In this document: one piece after another, positions 16,277-24,486 of the stretch
How the letters are laid out: each line of letters begins with the position of its first letter
Position numbering within the stretch: the first letter of the stretch is position 1
Origin: Marilutibacter aestuarii
GTDB taxonomy: Bacteria > Pseudomonadota > Gammaproteobacteria > Xanthomonadales > Xanthomonadaceae
Assembly: GCF_006546775.1 (NCBI RefSeq)
Contig: NZ_VICE01000081.1
Location: forward strand, 1-33,912
Direction of reading: 5' to 3'
DNA length: 33,912 bases
Notes under the pieces: generated by a model
Databases searched by the model: none
The model's input: only the letters and a program-made list of their open reading frames with translations
Told to the model about the DNA's origin: nothing
Translations under genes and position numbers: made by a program

Positions 16277-19200
16277 TCAGTCGCGCCGCAGGAGGCCGCG
16301 GGCGCGCTCGCGCAGGGCCATCCCGGCGACCAGCAGGCAGGGCAGGAAGGTCAGGGTGACCACCGCGGAGGTGGCGATGCCGAACAGGACGATCGCGCCC
16401 AGGCCGCGATACAGCTCGGTGCCGGCGCCGGGGATCAACACCAGCGGCGCCAGGCCAAAGATGGTGGTGCAGGTGGACATCAGGATCGGGCGCAGGCGCG
16501 TGCGCACCGCGTCGGCCACGGCATCCACCGCCGACGCGGCGCCTTCCTCCAGGCGCTGGAAGGTTTCGAGCACGATCAGGATCGGGTTGTTGACCACGGT
16601 GCCCAGCAGCACCAGGAAGCCGAGCAGGGTGATCATGTCGAAGGACTGGGTGAAGCCGCCCAGGCCGATGGCGCCGAGCGCCGCACCGAGTCCGTTGAGC
16701 GCGGCCAGGCCGACGATGCCGCCGGCGATGCCCAGCGGCACGGTCGCCATCACGAACAGCGGCAGGCCCCAGTGGCGGAAGATGGCGACCAGCAGCAGGT
16801 AGGACAGCAGCAGGGCGATGGCGAAGTTGCCCGAGACCGCGGCGCGCGTGGCGTCGAGCTGGTCGGCGGCGCCGGAAATGTCGATGGATATGTCGGGCGG
16901 GATCTCGCCTTCGCGACGCATCGCGTCGATGAGTTGCTCGCGGACGCGGGCCACGCCGGTTTCCAGCGCCACCGCGCGCGGGGGGACGATGTTGAGGGTG
17001 ACGGTGCGGCGTCCGTCCAGGCGCCGGATGCTGTCGGTGCCGGCGGTCTCGCGCAGTTCCGCCAGTGCCGACACCGGCAGCACCGCGCCCGATGGCGTGG
17101 CCACCGGCAGGTCGGGCAGGCGATCCAGGCGCTGCTCGCCACCGCTGCCGCCGAACAGGAAGATGTCGACCTTGCGGTCGCCGAGGATCATTTCGTCGGC
17201 GAAGGCACCGTCGCTGAGCGCGGCCACCGAATAGCCGAAGCTGCCCGTGTCCAGGCCCACCTCGGCCAGGCGCTCCCAGCGCGGCTGCAGCTCCAGCAAG
17301 GGCTGGTCCAGGCTCAGGCTGGACGGCGAGGAGCCGACCCGCGCGCCGTCGAACAGGTCCTGGGCGCGGTCGAAGGCGCGCCCGGCGACCCGGTAGATGG
17401 TGGGCAGGTCGGGACCGGAGATGTCGAGGTTGATGCTGCGGCTGCCGCCGTCGTTGCTGGAGATGATCGAGCCGCGCGAGGAGAACGCGCGCATGCCCGG
17501 GTAGGCGAGGAAGCGCGCATCCAGCGCGTCCATGAGGGCGTCGATGTCGCCGGTGGACTTGGGCTCGGCGATGATCCGCAGCCCTTGCGGGTCCACCGAC
17601 ATGTTGAAGTAGGCCAGCGCGGGCATGTCGGTGTCGCCGTCGGCGAAGCGCTCCGGCGGGTCGTCGAGGTGCGGCAGCAGGCCGGCCATGATCTCGCGCG
17701 CGATCACCTCCATCTCGCTGAGGTTGTAGCCCGGCGGCGCGCTCATGCGCGAGAAGGTCTTGGGCTCCTCGCCTTCGGGCAGGTACTCCGCCGGCGGCGT
17801 CAGCAGCACCAGCGCCAGCACCGCGGCGACCACCGTGCCGCCCAGCACGAAGCCGCGGCGTCGCGGTCCGCCGGCCAGCCACGCGATGCGTGCGCCGATG
17901 CGGTCGAAGGCGCCGTCGCCAGGGGCGTCGGCATCGCCCTTGGCGGCCGGCGCGAGCCGCGCGGCGAGCGCCGGCACCACCGTCACCGCCACCGCCATCG
18001 ACGTCAGGATGGAGGCGGAGATGGCGATCGCGATGTCCGAATACAGCTGACCGGCTTCTTCCTGCACGAACAGGATGGGCGCGAACACCAGCACCGTGGT
18101 CAGGGTGGAGGCCAGCACCGCGGGCCAGACGCGGGCCACGCCGGCCACCGCCGCGTCGAAGCGGGACAGCCCGCGCCGGCGGGCCTGGTCGATGCTCTCC
18201 AGCACGACGATGGTGTTGTCGACCGTCATGCCGATGGCGAAGGCGACGCCGGCCAGCGAGATCACGTTGAGCGTGCGGCCGGCGAGCAGCAGGCCGACGA
18301 AGGCGGCGATGGTGCAGATGGGGATCGCGACCACGCCGGTGAGGGTCGCGCGCACCGAGCGCAGGAACGCCAGCATCACCAGGCTGGCCAGCACCGCGCC
18401 CAGGGCCAGGTTGCGCATGACGTTGGCGACCGACTCCTCGACATAGCGCACGTCGTCGCTGGTCAGCGTCATCTCCAGGCCCAGCGGCGCCAGCAGTTCG
18501 GCGTTGATCGCCTCGACTTCGGGCAGCACCGCGTACTTGATCTGGATGACGTTGGAACCCGGCTCGCGACGCAGCGACAGGCTCAGCGATGGCTTGCCAT
18601 TGGCGAACGAGAGGTCGCGTCGTTCGAAGTGGTCCAGGTGGACACGCGCCACGTCCGACAGCCGCACCAGCGCGCCGTCACGCTCGGCGAGGATCAGCCC
18701 GCCCACGTCCCCCGCATCGCGGAAGCGGCCGACCGTGCGCACCAGGTATCGCCGCTTGCCGCTCTCGAGGTCGCCGCCGGACACGTCGGTGTTGCGCGAG
18801 CGCAGGGCGTCGCGCACGTCGCCCATGTCCAGGCCGCGCTCGGCCAGGCGGCGGGGGTCGACTTCCACGCGGATCTGTCGCTCGGCACCGCCGCCGACCT
18901 GCACCAGCGACACCCCGGGCACGCGCTCCAGCCGCGGCCGCACGGTGTCCTCGACGTAGTCGCGCATCATGTCCAGGTCGAGGTCCAGCGGGCTGTCCGC
19001 GCGCGCGCCGATCCGGAAGTACATGAAGGCGTTGGCCGAGAACGAGCTCGTGCCCAGCGCCGGCTCGTCGACGTTCTCGGGATAGTCCGACACCTGGCTC
19101 AGCGCGTTGTTGGTGCGGATCAGGGCTTCGTTGACGTCCACCCCGAACGGGAATTCGAGGTCGATGCTGGCGCGGCCGGTGGTCGCCGAGGACACCATGC

Positions 19201-19432
19201 GGCGCAGGTCGGGCAGCGTGCGCAGGTACTGTTCCTGCTCGATCAGGATTTCCTTCTCCACGTCCTGCGGCGTCGCCCCCGGCCAGCGCGTGTCCACGCT
19301 GATGGTGCGCACTTCCAGGTCGGGGATCATCTGCACCGGCACCCGCAGCGCGGCGGCGATGCCGAGCACGCACAGGATCAGCACCGCGACCGCGATCAGG
19401 GTGCCATGGCGGAGGACGCGGTCGAATGCCAC
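16277..19432 (-). CDS. RND-family efflux pump inner-membrane permease
   Basis: The 1051-residue product has the RND layout: TM1 at residues 10-30, two large periplasmic loops, and two six-helix bundles. TM4 reads GVAFAIGMTVDNTIVVLES. The proton-relay position therefore has Asp-Asn rather than the Asp-Asp of AcrB. The following loop (RRRGLSRFDAAVAGVARVWPAVLAS) is typical of HAE1-like transporters. It starts at GTG (19432), three bases after the adaptor gene stops, so the pair is cotranscribed and probably coupled. No outer-membrane factor gene follows, so it must borrow a TolC-like channel. Drugs or small organic compounds are likelier substrates than metals, but this is inference. Confidence 0.94.
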   Translation of the reverse strand: MAFDRVLRHGTLIAVAVLILCVLGIAAALRVPVQMIPDLEVRTISVDTRWPGATPQDVEKEILIEQEQYLRTLPDLRRMVSSATTGRASIDLEFPFGVDVNEALIRTNNALSQVSDYPENVDEPALGTSSFSANAFMYFRIGARADSPLDLDLDMMRDYVEDTVRPRLERVPGVSLVQVGGGAERQIRVEVDPRRLAERGLDMGDVRDALRSRNTDVSGGDLESGKRRYLVRTVGRFRDAGDVGGLILAERDGALVRLSDVARVHLDHFERRDLSFANGKPSLSLSLRREPGSNVIQIKYAVLPEVEAINAELLAPLGLEMTLTSDDVRYVEESVANVMRNLALGAVLASLVMLAFLRSVRATLTGVVAIPICTIAAFVGLLLAGRTLNVISLAGVAFAIGMTVDNTIVVLESIDQARRRGLSRFDAAVAGVARVWPAVLASTLTTVLVFAPILFVQEEAGQLYSDIAIAISASILTSMAVAVTVVPALAARLAPAAKGDADAPGDGAFDRIGARIAWLAGGPRRRGFVLGGTVVAAVLALVLLTPPAEYLPEGEEPKTFSRMSAPPGYNLSEMEVIAREIMAGLLPHLDDPPERFADGDTDMPALAYFNMSVDPQGLRIIAEPKSTGDIDALMDALDARFLAYPGMRAFSSRGSIISSNDGGSRSINLDISGPDLPTIYRVAGRAFDRAQDLFDGARVGSSPSSLSLDQPLLELQPRWERLAEVGLDTGSFGYSVAALSDGAFADEMILGDRKVDIFLFGGSGGEQRLDRLPDLPVATPSGAVLPVSALAELRETAGTDSIRRLDGRRTVTLNIVPPRAVALETGVARVREQLIDAMRREGEIPPDISIDISGAADQLDATRAAVSGNFAIALLLSYLLLVAIFRHWGLPLFVMATVPLGIAGGIVGLAALNGLGAALGAIGLGGFTQSFDMITLLGFLVLLGTVVNNPILIVLETFQRLEEGAASAVDAVADAVRTRLRPILMSTCTTIFGLAPLVLIPGAGTELYRGLGAIVLFGIATSAVVTLTFLPCLLVAGMALRERARGLLRRD

Positions 19433-19435
19433 CGC

Positions 19436-20518
19436 TCAGGGCCCGACCGGTTCCACCGCTTGCCCGTCGCGCAAGGCCTCGTTGCCCCGCACCACCACCT
19501 GTTCGCCCGCCTTCAGTTCGCCGTCGACGGCCACGCGGTCGCCGCGCTCGCGCAGCACGCGCACGCTGCGCTGGCGGGCGACCGGCCCGGTACCGCCCGT
19601 CTCCACGACGAACAGATGATGGCCGCCATCGGGTTGCCGCAGCAGGGCGTCGCGGCTGACCGCGAGCGCCGGCGCGCCCGCGGGCAGGTCGATCTCGGCG
19701 CGTGCCGAAGCGCCCGGCAGCAGGCGGCCGTCGGGATCGTCGACCAGCAGCCGCAGCAGGAAGGTCCGGGCGCCCGGATCGTTCACCGGTACGCGCGCAC
19801 CGATGCGCGCCGACAGGGGCTCGCCGCCGAGGGTGTCGGCGTAGACCCGGACCCGGGTGGCATCGCCGATCTGCGCGAAGCGCTCCTGCGGCACGCGCAG
19901 GTCCAGCCGCACGCTGCCGGTGGCGACGAGCGAGAGCACCGGCGTGCCGCGCTGGACCCATTCGCCGACCTCGGTGAGCTTTTCCGCCACCACGCCGTCG
20001 AAGGGCGCGGGCAGGGCATGGCGCTCGACCAGTTCGGCCTGTTCACGCGCGCCGGCGCGCGCGGAGGCCAACGCAGCCTGCGCGAGCTGCAGCTCGGACT
20101 CGCGCGCATCCACCTGTGTGGCGGCGATGAGCTGGTCCTTGCCCAGGCGCCGTGCCTCCGCGAGCAAGCGCCCGGCTTCGCGCACCGCGGCTTCCGCCTC
20201 GGTTTCCTGTGCCCGCACCCGGGCCAATGCCTGTCGACCGACGCTGGGGTCGAGTTCGATCAGTACCTGGCCGGCCTCGACGTGATCGCCGGCATCCACG
20301 TGCACGCGCGACACCAGCCCATCGACACGCGGCGAGAGTTGCGCGTCGCGCTCGGCGGTCAACGTGCCGGTCAGCGAGAAGCGTTCGCCGAAGCTGGCCA
20401 CTTCCGCCGGCGCCACGCTCACCCGCGCTGCGTCGGCACGCGGGTCGGCGGCCTGCTGCCTGTCGCAGGCGGCAAGCAGCAGCAGGGCGGGAAGAAACCA
20501 TCGGAAGCGGGGCGCCAT
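19436..20518 (-). CDS. RND efflux periplasmic adaptor (membrane fusion) lipoprotein
   Basis: The 360-residue precursor has a signal peptide with lipobox LAAC (Cys18). The first lipoyl half (about 55-95) contains RVDGLVSRVHVDAGDHVEAGQVL, followed by an alpha-helical hairpin rich in Ala, Glu and Arg (about 98-165). The second lipoyl half is PAPFDGVVAEKLTEVGEWVQRGTPVL, followed by beta-barrel and membrane-proximal domains. It bridges the permease to an outer-membrane channel. The ATG at 20518 has an AAAGG site. It is the first gene of the efflux operon and is divergent from the AraC-type regulator, which is the natural candidate to control it. Confidence 0.94.
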   Translation of the reverse strand: MAPRFRWFLPALLLLAACDRQQAADPRADAARVSVAPAEVASFGERFSLTGTLTAERDAQLSPRVDGLVSRVHVDAGDHVEAGQVLIELDPSVGRQALARVRAQETEAEAAVREAGRLLAEARRLGKDQLIAATQVDARESELQLAQAALASARAGAREQAELVERHALPAPFDGVVAEKLTEVGEWVQRGTPVLSLVATGSVRLDLRVPQERFAQIGDATRVRVYADTLGGEPLSARIGARVPVNDPGARTFLLRLLVDDPDGRLLPGASARAEIDLPAGAPALAVSRDALLRQPDGGHHLFVVETGGTGPVARQRSVRVLRERGDRVAVDGELKAGEQVVVRGNEALRDGQAVEPVGP

Positions 20519-20520
20519 GG

Positions 20521-20556
20521 TGACCTTTCGTCTCGTGTCGTCGGGCGTCAAGGTCA
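20521..20556. promoter_or_regulatory. Inverted repeat between efflux operon and AraC-type gene
   Basis: TGACCTT (20521-20527) and AAGGTCA (20550-20556) are perfect inverted 7-mers 22 bp apart. They lie between the adaptor ATG and a possible minus-strand -10 (TATGCT, 20566-20561). The left arm overlaps the adaptor ribosome-binding site, so part of the match may simply reflect that site. Confidence 0.35.
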
Positions 20557-20608
20557 ACCTAGCATACGGTCCGTGACGCAGCGGAAGCCGTTCGCCTGCC
20601 GCCGATGA

Positions 20609-20614
20609 CATAAT
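20609..20614 (+). promoter_or_regulatory. Possible -10 element of the AraC-type regulator gene
   Basis: CATAAT lies 9 bases before the ATG at 20624, with no strong -35. If real, transcription would begin at or next to the start codon. Confidence 0.3.
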
Positions 20615-20623
20615 CCCCGGCCC

Positions 20624-21772
20624 ATGGAGAGTGCATCGATCAGCCACTGGGTCGTCATCTTCGCCGTCGGCGGCGCGCAGTCGCTGCTGCTCGCGCTGGC
20701 CTTGTGGAAGCGGCCGGTCAATGTCGCGGCCAACCGCGTGCTGGCGGCGTGGCTGGGCCTGGTGGCCTTCGACCTGGGCGTCAAGGCGGCGTTCCTGGCC
20801 GCGCCGGCGCCGGGGCTGTTCCGCGTGTTGCTGTTCGTCGGGGTGTTCCCGTTCGTCTACGGCAGCTTCTTCTATCTCTACGTGCGCACCCTGACCACGG
20901 CGCGGCGGCTGGGGTGGCGCGATGGCGTCCACCTGGCCGGGTTCGCGGTCGCGCTCGCGGTGGGCCTGCCGACGCTGCTGGCCGGGCCCGATGCGAACCT
21001 GGCGAACATGCAGGCCTGGCTGGGTCGCCGGCTCCCGCCGCCGGTGCCGTGGTACAGCGCGTTCCTCTATGCGTGGAGCCTGAGCTATGTCGCCGCCGCG
21101 GTCTGGCGCGTGCTCGGTTACCGCCGCGAGGTCCGCGAGCGGCGCTCCGACGCCGACCGCGTGTCGCTGCGCTGGGTGATGGTGATGGCGCTTGGGCAGG
21201 TACTGATCTGGGCGATCGCCGTGGTCCAGGACTATGTGCGTCTTGCCGGCATCGGCTACTTCACGATCTACGGCGCGGTGGCCGTATGGGCCTGCGTGCT
21301 GGGCTACCTGGGCCTGATGCAGGCGACGGTCGCCGGCGACGGCCCCGCCGATACCGCTGATGCCGCCGCGCCATCCGGGGTGTCGGACGGTGCACCCGCT
21401 ACCGCGTCCGCCCAGGACGAGGATGCGCGACTGCCCGAGGTGCAGGCGCGCCTGGCCGGCCTGATGGAGGACGAGGCGATGTACCTGGCACCGGCACTGA
21501 CGATCGCCCAGGTCGCCCGTCGCAGCGGCTATCCCGAGTACCTGGTGTCGGCGGCGATCAACCGCGGTTTCGGCTGCACGTTCTGGGACTACATCAACCG
21601 CCAGCGGATCGCCGCGGCCTGCCGTTGCCTGGCGGACGCGGCGGACGCGCGCACCATCCTCGACATCGCCTACGCCTGCGGGTTCACCTCCAAGTCGACG
21701 TTCAACTCGGCCTTCAAGCGCGAGACCGGCCACACGCCCAGCGCCTGGCGCGCGCGCCAGGCAGCGGCCTGA
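20624..21772 (+). CDS. Membrane-bound AraC-family transcription regulator
   Basis: The 382-residue product has an N-terminal membrane module of about seven helices (roughly 8-230, starting HWVVIFAVGGAQSLLLALAL). A disordered Ala/Asp-rich linker (about 235-270) and an AraC-type double helix-turn-helix domain (about 285-378) follow. The latter has the family signature ILDIAYACGFTSKSTFNSAFKRETGHTPSAWR. Membrane-embedded AraC proteins sense a ligand in or at the membrane and regulate nearby genes. Divergence from the RND operon, 105 bp away, suggests that operon as its target. It converges with the DUF2306-type gene, leaving only 12 bp between stops. Confidence 0.92.
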   Translation: MESASISHWVVIFAVGGAQSLLLALALWKRPVNVAANRVLAAWLGLVAFDLGVKAAFLAAPAPGLFRVLLFVGVFPFVYGSFFYLYVRTLTTARRLGWRDGVHLAGFAVALAVGLPTLLAGPDANLANMQAWLGRRLPPPVPWYSAFLYAWSLSYVAAAVWRVLGYRREVRERRSDADRVSLRWVMVMALGQVLIWAIAVVQDYVRLAGIGYFTIYGAVAVWACVLGYLGLMQATVAGDGPADTADAAAPSGVSDGAPATASAQDEDARLPEVQARLAGLMEDEAMYLAPALTIAQVARRSGYPEYLVSAAINRGFGCTFWDYINRQRIAAACRCLADAADARTILDIAYACGFTSKSTFNSAFKRETGHTPSAWRARQAAA

Positions 21773-21784
21773 CCCGGGGCGGCA

Positions 21785-22441
21785 TCAGGCCGCCTGCGCG
21801 CGCCGGGATGCGTGGAGCGGCACCGCGCGACGCCGCCAGCGCAGCCATGCTTCGCACACGGCCATGTTGAACGTCCAGCTGGCCCAGGCGGCGAAGATGT
21901 AGACCGGTTCGATCGGCAGTTTGAATACCAGCATGCCGCCATACAGGATCACCCGCAGGGTCACCGCGCCGAAGGTCATCGCCAGGCTGTGCGCCATCCA
22001 GTGCCGATGGCGGGCGATGTCGCCCAGCACGGCGAAGCGGATCCCGTTGCCGGTCACCAGCAGCCAGGTCACCGCGAGCAGCAGGAAGCCCGAGCCCGAC
22101 GCCCACCCGCCCTGGGCGTGGAAGGCCATGCCCAGCCCGGACACGCCGCCGGCCAGGACGCCACCGGCATACAGCCAGCCACTGGTGCGATGCACGGCAG
22201 GCCAGCGGCGGCGGATCCAGCCGCTGGCCTGCACCGGGGCCAGCAGCAGCGCGAGCCCGGCCCCGAAGAAGTGCATCGGCACTACCAGGCCCTGGATCGC
22301 GAAGCTGGCCATGTAGGGGTTCTGCGGTTCGTAGGGCAGCACTTTCAGGAACGCGAACGCATAGGCCGCGACCATCACGCTGGTGAGGGCGAAGAAGGTG
22401 AAACCGATACCGCGGAGACCTGTCCCGATGAGTCGTCGCAT
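21785..22441 (-). CDS. DUF2306-type polytopic membrane protein
   Basis: The 218-residue product has about five to six membrane helices, beginning GFTFFALTSVMVAAYAFAFL. VVPMHFFGAGLALLLAPVQ and RRRWPAVHRTSGWLYAGGVL follow, and the ARHRHWMAHSLAMTFGAVTLR segment carries several histidines. Conserved histidines on helices in this family suggest haem or metal binding by analogy with cytochrome b-like DUF2306/DUF420 proteins, but this is inference. An AGGACAGG site precedes the ATG. The TetR gene lies 111 bp upstream in the same direction, so it could be part of the TetR regulon or operon. Confidence 0.82.
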   Translation of the reverse strand: MRRLIGTGLRGIGFTFFALTSVMVAAYAFAFLKVLPYEPQNPYMASFAIQGLVVPMHFFGAGLALLLAPVQASGWIRRRWPAVHRTSGWLYAGGVLAGGVSGLGMAFHAQGGWASGSGFLLLAVTWLLVTGNGIRFAVLGDIARHRHWMAHSLAMTFGAVTLRVILYGGMLVFKLPIEPVYIFAAWASWTFNMAVCEAWLRWRRRAVPLHASRRAQAA

Positions 22442-22512
22442 TGCGCCTGTCCTGGCCTGGTGGGGCCTGCAGGGTCCCGTGCGACGGGACGGGCGTCGTC
22501 CGGATCGGCCGG

Positions 22513-22526
22513 ACCGGACGTCCGGT
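22513..22526. promoter_or_regulatory. 14-bp perfect palindrome between tetR-type and DUF2306-type genes
   Basis: ACCGGACGTCCGGT is a perfect palindrome flanked by direct copies of CCGGATCGG (about 22499 and 22531). ACCGG...CCGGT is reminiscent of the ACCG/CGGT half sites in the TetR promoter region at 23187. It could be a second operator upstream of the DUF2306-type gene or a terminator-like hairpin for the TetR gene. Confidence 0.4.
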
Positions 22527-22552
22527 TCGCCCGGATCGGTCGTGGAACGGGA

Positions 22553-23176
22553 TCAGCGCGGGGCGTAGAACGCCAGGAACATGTCCACCGCGGCCTCGCC
22601 GACCTGCTTCTGCTGGCCGGGGCTCAGCGGCGGCTGGCCCATGGAGATCTGCGGCCAGAAGGCGAACCCCTTCACCAGGCCCTGCAACTGCATGGAGGCG
22701 AACAGCGGGTCGTCGGTCCTGAGCGCGCCGTCGGCGGCGGCGGCGCGGATCCAGGTGGTCAGGCCCTCCTCGCGATCGCCCAGGCGCGCCAGCATCTCGC
22801 GGGCGCGCTCGGGCGAGTGCACGCCCGCGGCGATGGCGACGCGCGCCAGGTCGGTGAAATTGGGGTCGTCGAGCAGGCGCAGCTTCTGGTTCACCAGCTC
22901 GAGCAGCTGGCTGCGCAACGGCCGGTCGCTGCGATAGGCCAGGTCCACGCCCTCCGATCCCCGGGCCCAGAGCTGCTCCAGGATGCGCGCGAAGAGCTCT
23001 TCCTTGCTGGCGAAGTGGTTGTAGACGGTGCGCTTGGACACCCCGGCGCTGGCCGCGATGCGATCCATGCTGGTGGCCTCATAGCCCGACTCGCGGAATT
23101 CGGCGATGGCCGCGGCCAGGATCGCCGCGTGCTTGCGCTCGGTCAGGCGTGGCGTGGGGGCGGGCTTGGCGGACAT
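22553..23176 (-). CDS. TetR/AcrR-family transcription regulator
   Basis: The 207-residue product has an N-terminal TetR helix-turn-helix (about 14-60: RKHAAILAAAIAEFRESGYEATSMDRIAASAGVSKRTVYNHFASKEEL). The C-terminal ligand domain resembles the AefR/TetR_C_7 type (SMQLQGLVKGFAFWPQ near 160-175). It is divergent from the RomA-like gene, with palindromes covering that gene's promoter, so it probably represses both itself and that gene. The arrangement parallels ramR-romA of enterobacteria. The ATG at 23176 lies 9 bases after a possible -10 (TAAACT), which would give a nearly leaderless mRNA. Confidence 0.92.
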   Translation of the reverse strand: MSAKPAPTPRLTERKHAAILAAAIAEFRESGYEATSMDRIAASAGVSKRTVYNHFASKEELFARILEQLWARGSEGVDLAYRSDRPLRSQLLELVNQKLRLLDDPNFTDLARVAIAAGVHSPERAREMLARLGDREEGLTTWIRAAAADGALRTDDPLFASMQLQGLVKGFAFWPQISMGQPPLSPGQQKQVGEAAVDMFLAFYAPR

Positions 23177-23186
23177 GGGGCTAGTT

Positions 23187-23202
23187 TACACCGGACGGTT
23201 TA
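23187..23202. promoter_or_regulatory. Candidate TetR operator
   Basis: TACACCG-GA-CGGTTTA is a 16-bp palindrome with one mismatch per arm pair. It overlaps the presumed -35 of the RomA-like gene and lies just upstream of the TetR ATG. Size, symmetry and position are as expected of an autoregulatory TetR-family operator. Confidence 0.55.
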
Positions 23203-23227
23203 CTTTTCCGAATCCCGTAACTACACT
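23199..23227 (+). promoter_or_regulatory. Sigma70-type promoter of the RomA-like gene
   Basis: TTTACT (23199-23204) and TACACT (23222-23227) are 17 bp apart. The -35 overlaps the candidate TetR operator, and the -10 overlaps the left arm of a second palindrome. Confidence 0.55.
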
Positions 23228-23240
23228 GCCCCGTGTAGTT
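23219..23240. promoter_or_regulatory. Second perfect inverted repeat over the RomA-like promoter
   Basis: AACTACAC (23219-23226) and GTGTAGTT (23233-23240) are perfect 8-bp arms around 6 bases. They cover the -10 and start region, where a bound repressor would block transcription. Confidence 0.55.
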
Positions 23241-23261
23241 TCCATTCGAGCCTGTCGCCCC

Positions 23262-24401
23262 ATGCCGTCCGCCGCCATCCCCCGTCGAGCCCGCCGGCGT
23301 TTCCGCCGCCTGGGTGCGACCGTCCTGACCCTTGGAGTCCTCATCGTGAGCGCCTGCCTGCTGTCCGCCGCCCGCACCAATCGCCCCCTTGCCGACTATC
23401 CGGCCTCCCCGCAGTCGGCCGAAGGCCGCTTCCGCAATCCGGCACCGCGCCCGGCGGAGGGCCTGGGCAAGACGCTGGGCATCATGTGGAACTTCTTCTT
23501 CAACAAGCCCGACACCACCGTGCCCCGCGCGCCGGTGCCGGTCGCCACCCTGACCCGCGCACAACTGCTTGCCGCGCCCGACCGCAGCCTGTTCCGGCTG
23601 GGCCACTCGACCGTGCTGTTGAAGCTCCGCGACGGCTTCTGGATCACCGACCCGGTGTTCGCCGAGCGGGCCTCTCCGGTGCAGTGGATGGGCCCCAAGC
23701 GCTTCCATGCCCCGCCCATCGCCCTGGAGGACCTGCCGCCACTGCGCGGCGTGATCCTCTCCCACGACCATTACGACCACCTCGACCGCGACACCGTGGT
23801 GGACCTGGCCGGGCGGGCCGACATGTTCCTCACGCCGCTGGGCGTGGGCGACCGGCTCGTGGCCTGGGGCGTCCCGGCGGACAAGGTCCGGCAGTTCGAC
23901 TGGTGGCAGGGCACCGAGGTGGACGGCCTGCGCATCGTCGCCACGCCCGCCCAGCACTTCTCCGGTCGCGGCCTGTTCGACGGCAACAGGACGCTCTGGG
24001 CCTCGTGGACGATCATCGACGAGCCCGCAGGAGCACCGGGCCTGCGCCTGTTCTTCAGTGGCGACACCGGCTACTTCGACGGCTTCAGGGAAATCGGCCG
24101 CCGCTTCGGGCCCTTCGACGTGACCCTGCTCGAGACCGGCGCCTACGATCCGCAGTGGCCCTACGTGCACATGCAGCCGGCACAGACCGTGCAGGCGCAC
24201 GAAGACCTGCGCGCCCGCTGGCTGATGCCGGTGCACAACGGCACCTTCGACCTGGCGATGCATGCCTGGCAGGACCCTTTCGAGCAGATCTCGGCGCTGG
24301 GCGCCGCACGGGGCATCGCCCTGGCCACCCCGGGCATGGGCGAGCGCCTGGACCTGGCGGCACCGCAGCCGACGACGGCCTGGTGGCGCACGGTGGAGTA
24401 G
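23262..24401 (+). CDS. Metallo-beta-lactamase-fold hydrolase, RomA/NAPE-PLD-like
   Basis: The 379-residue product has an N-terminal basic stretch and a membrane helix (about 18-35). This may act as a lipoprotein signal (VSAC, Cys32) or anchor. A metallo-beta-lactamase fold follows, with the metal motif HDHYDH (168-173). Further ligands probably include a histidine in the TPAQHFSGRG segment and an aspartate in FFSGDTGY, with a late MPVHNGTFDLAMH segment. NAPE-PLD-like proteins hydrolyse phosphodiesters such as N-acylphosphatidylethanolamine, and enterobacterial RomA is linked to envelope changes. The substrate here is unknown. The ATG at 23262 gives the signal segment directly. Control by the divergent TetR is strongly suggested by the promoter architecture. 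Confidence 0.88.
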   Translation: MPSAAIPRRARRRFRRLGATVLTLGVLIVSACLLSAARTNRPLADYPASPQSAEGRFRNPAPRPAEGLGKTLGIMWNFFFNKPDTTVPRAPVPVATLTRAQLLAAPDRSLFRLGHSTVLLKLRDGFWITDPVFAERASPVQWMGPKRFHAPPIALEDLPPLRGVILSHDHYDHLDRDTVVDLAGRADMFLTPLGVGDRLVAWGVPADKVRQFDWWQGTEVDGLRIVATPAQHFSGRGLFDGNRTLWASWTIIDEPAGAPGLRLFFSGDTGYFDGFREIGRRFGPFDVTLLETGAYDPQWPYVHMQPAQTVQAHEDLRARWLMPVHNGTFDLAMHAWQDPFEQISALGAARGIALATPGMGERLDLAAPQPTTAWWRTVE

Positions 24402-24439
24402 TCCGGGGGCGGCCCGCGCCGACGCGGGTCGGGTGGCCC

Positions 24440-24470
24440 TTGACCTCAAGCGCGCTTGAGGGCGCAGGCT
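24440..24470 (+). promoter_or_regulatory. SoxR-type promoter with perfect SoxR box
   Basis: CCTCAAGCGCGCTTGAGG (24444-24461) is a perfect 18-bp palindrome. It differs from the E. coli soxS box only in the central four bases. It lies between TTGACC (-35, 24440-24445) and CAGGCT (-10, 24465-24470), which are 19 bp apart. That overlong spacer is typical of MerR-family activated promoters. The start would be near 24477, 10 bases before the N-acetyltransferase ATG. No soxR gene is in the window. Confidence 0.85.
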
Positions 24471-24486
24471 AGGGGCTCCTCCCCGA

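Noticed and set aside
16772-20608. A 1278-codon open frame antisense to the RND operon
   Set aside because: It crosses two real genes and their junction, is low in complexity and rich in Gln, His, Arg and Gly, and has no ribosome-binding site.
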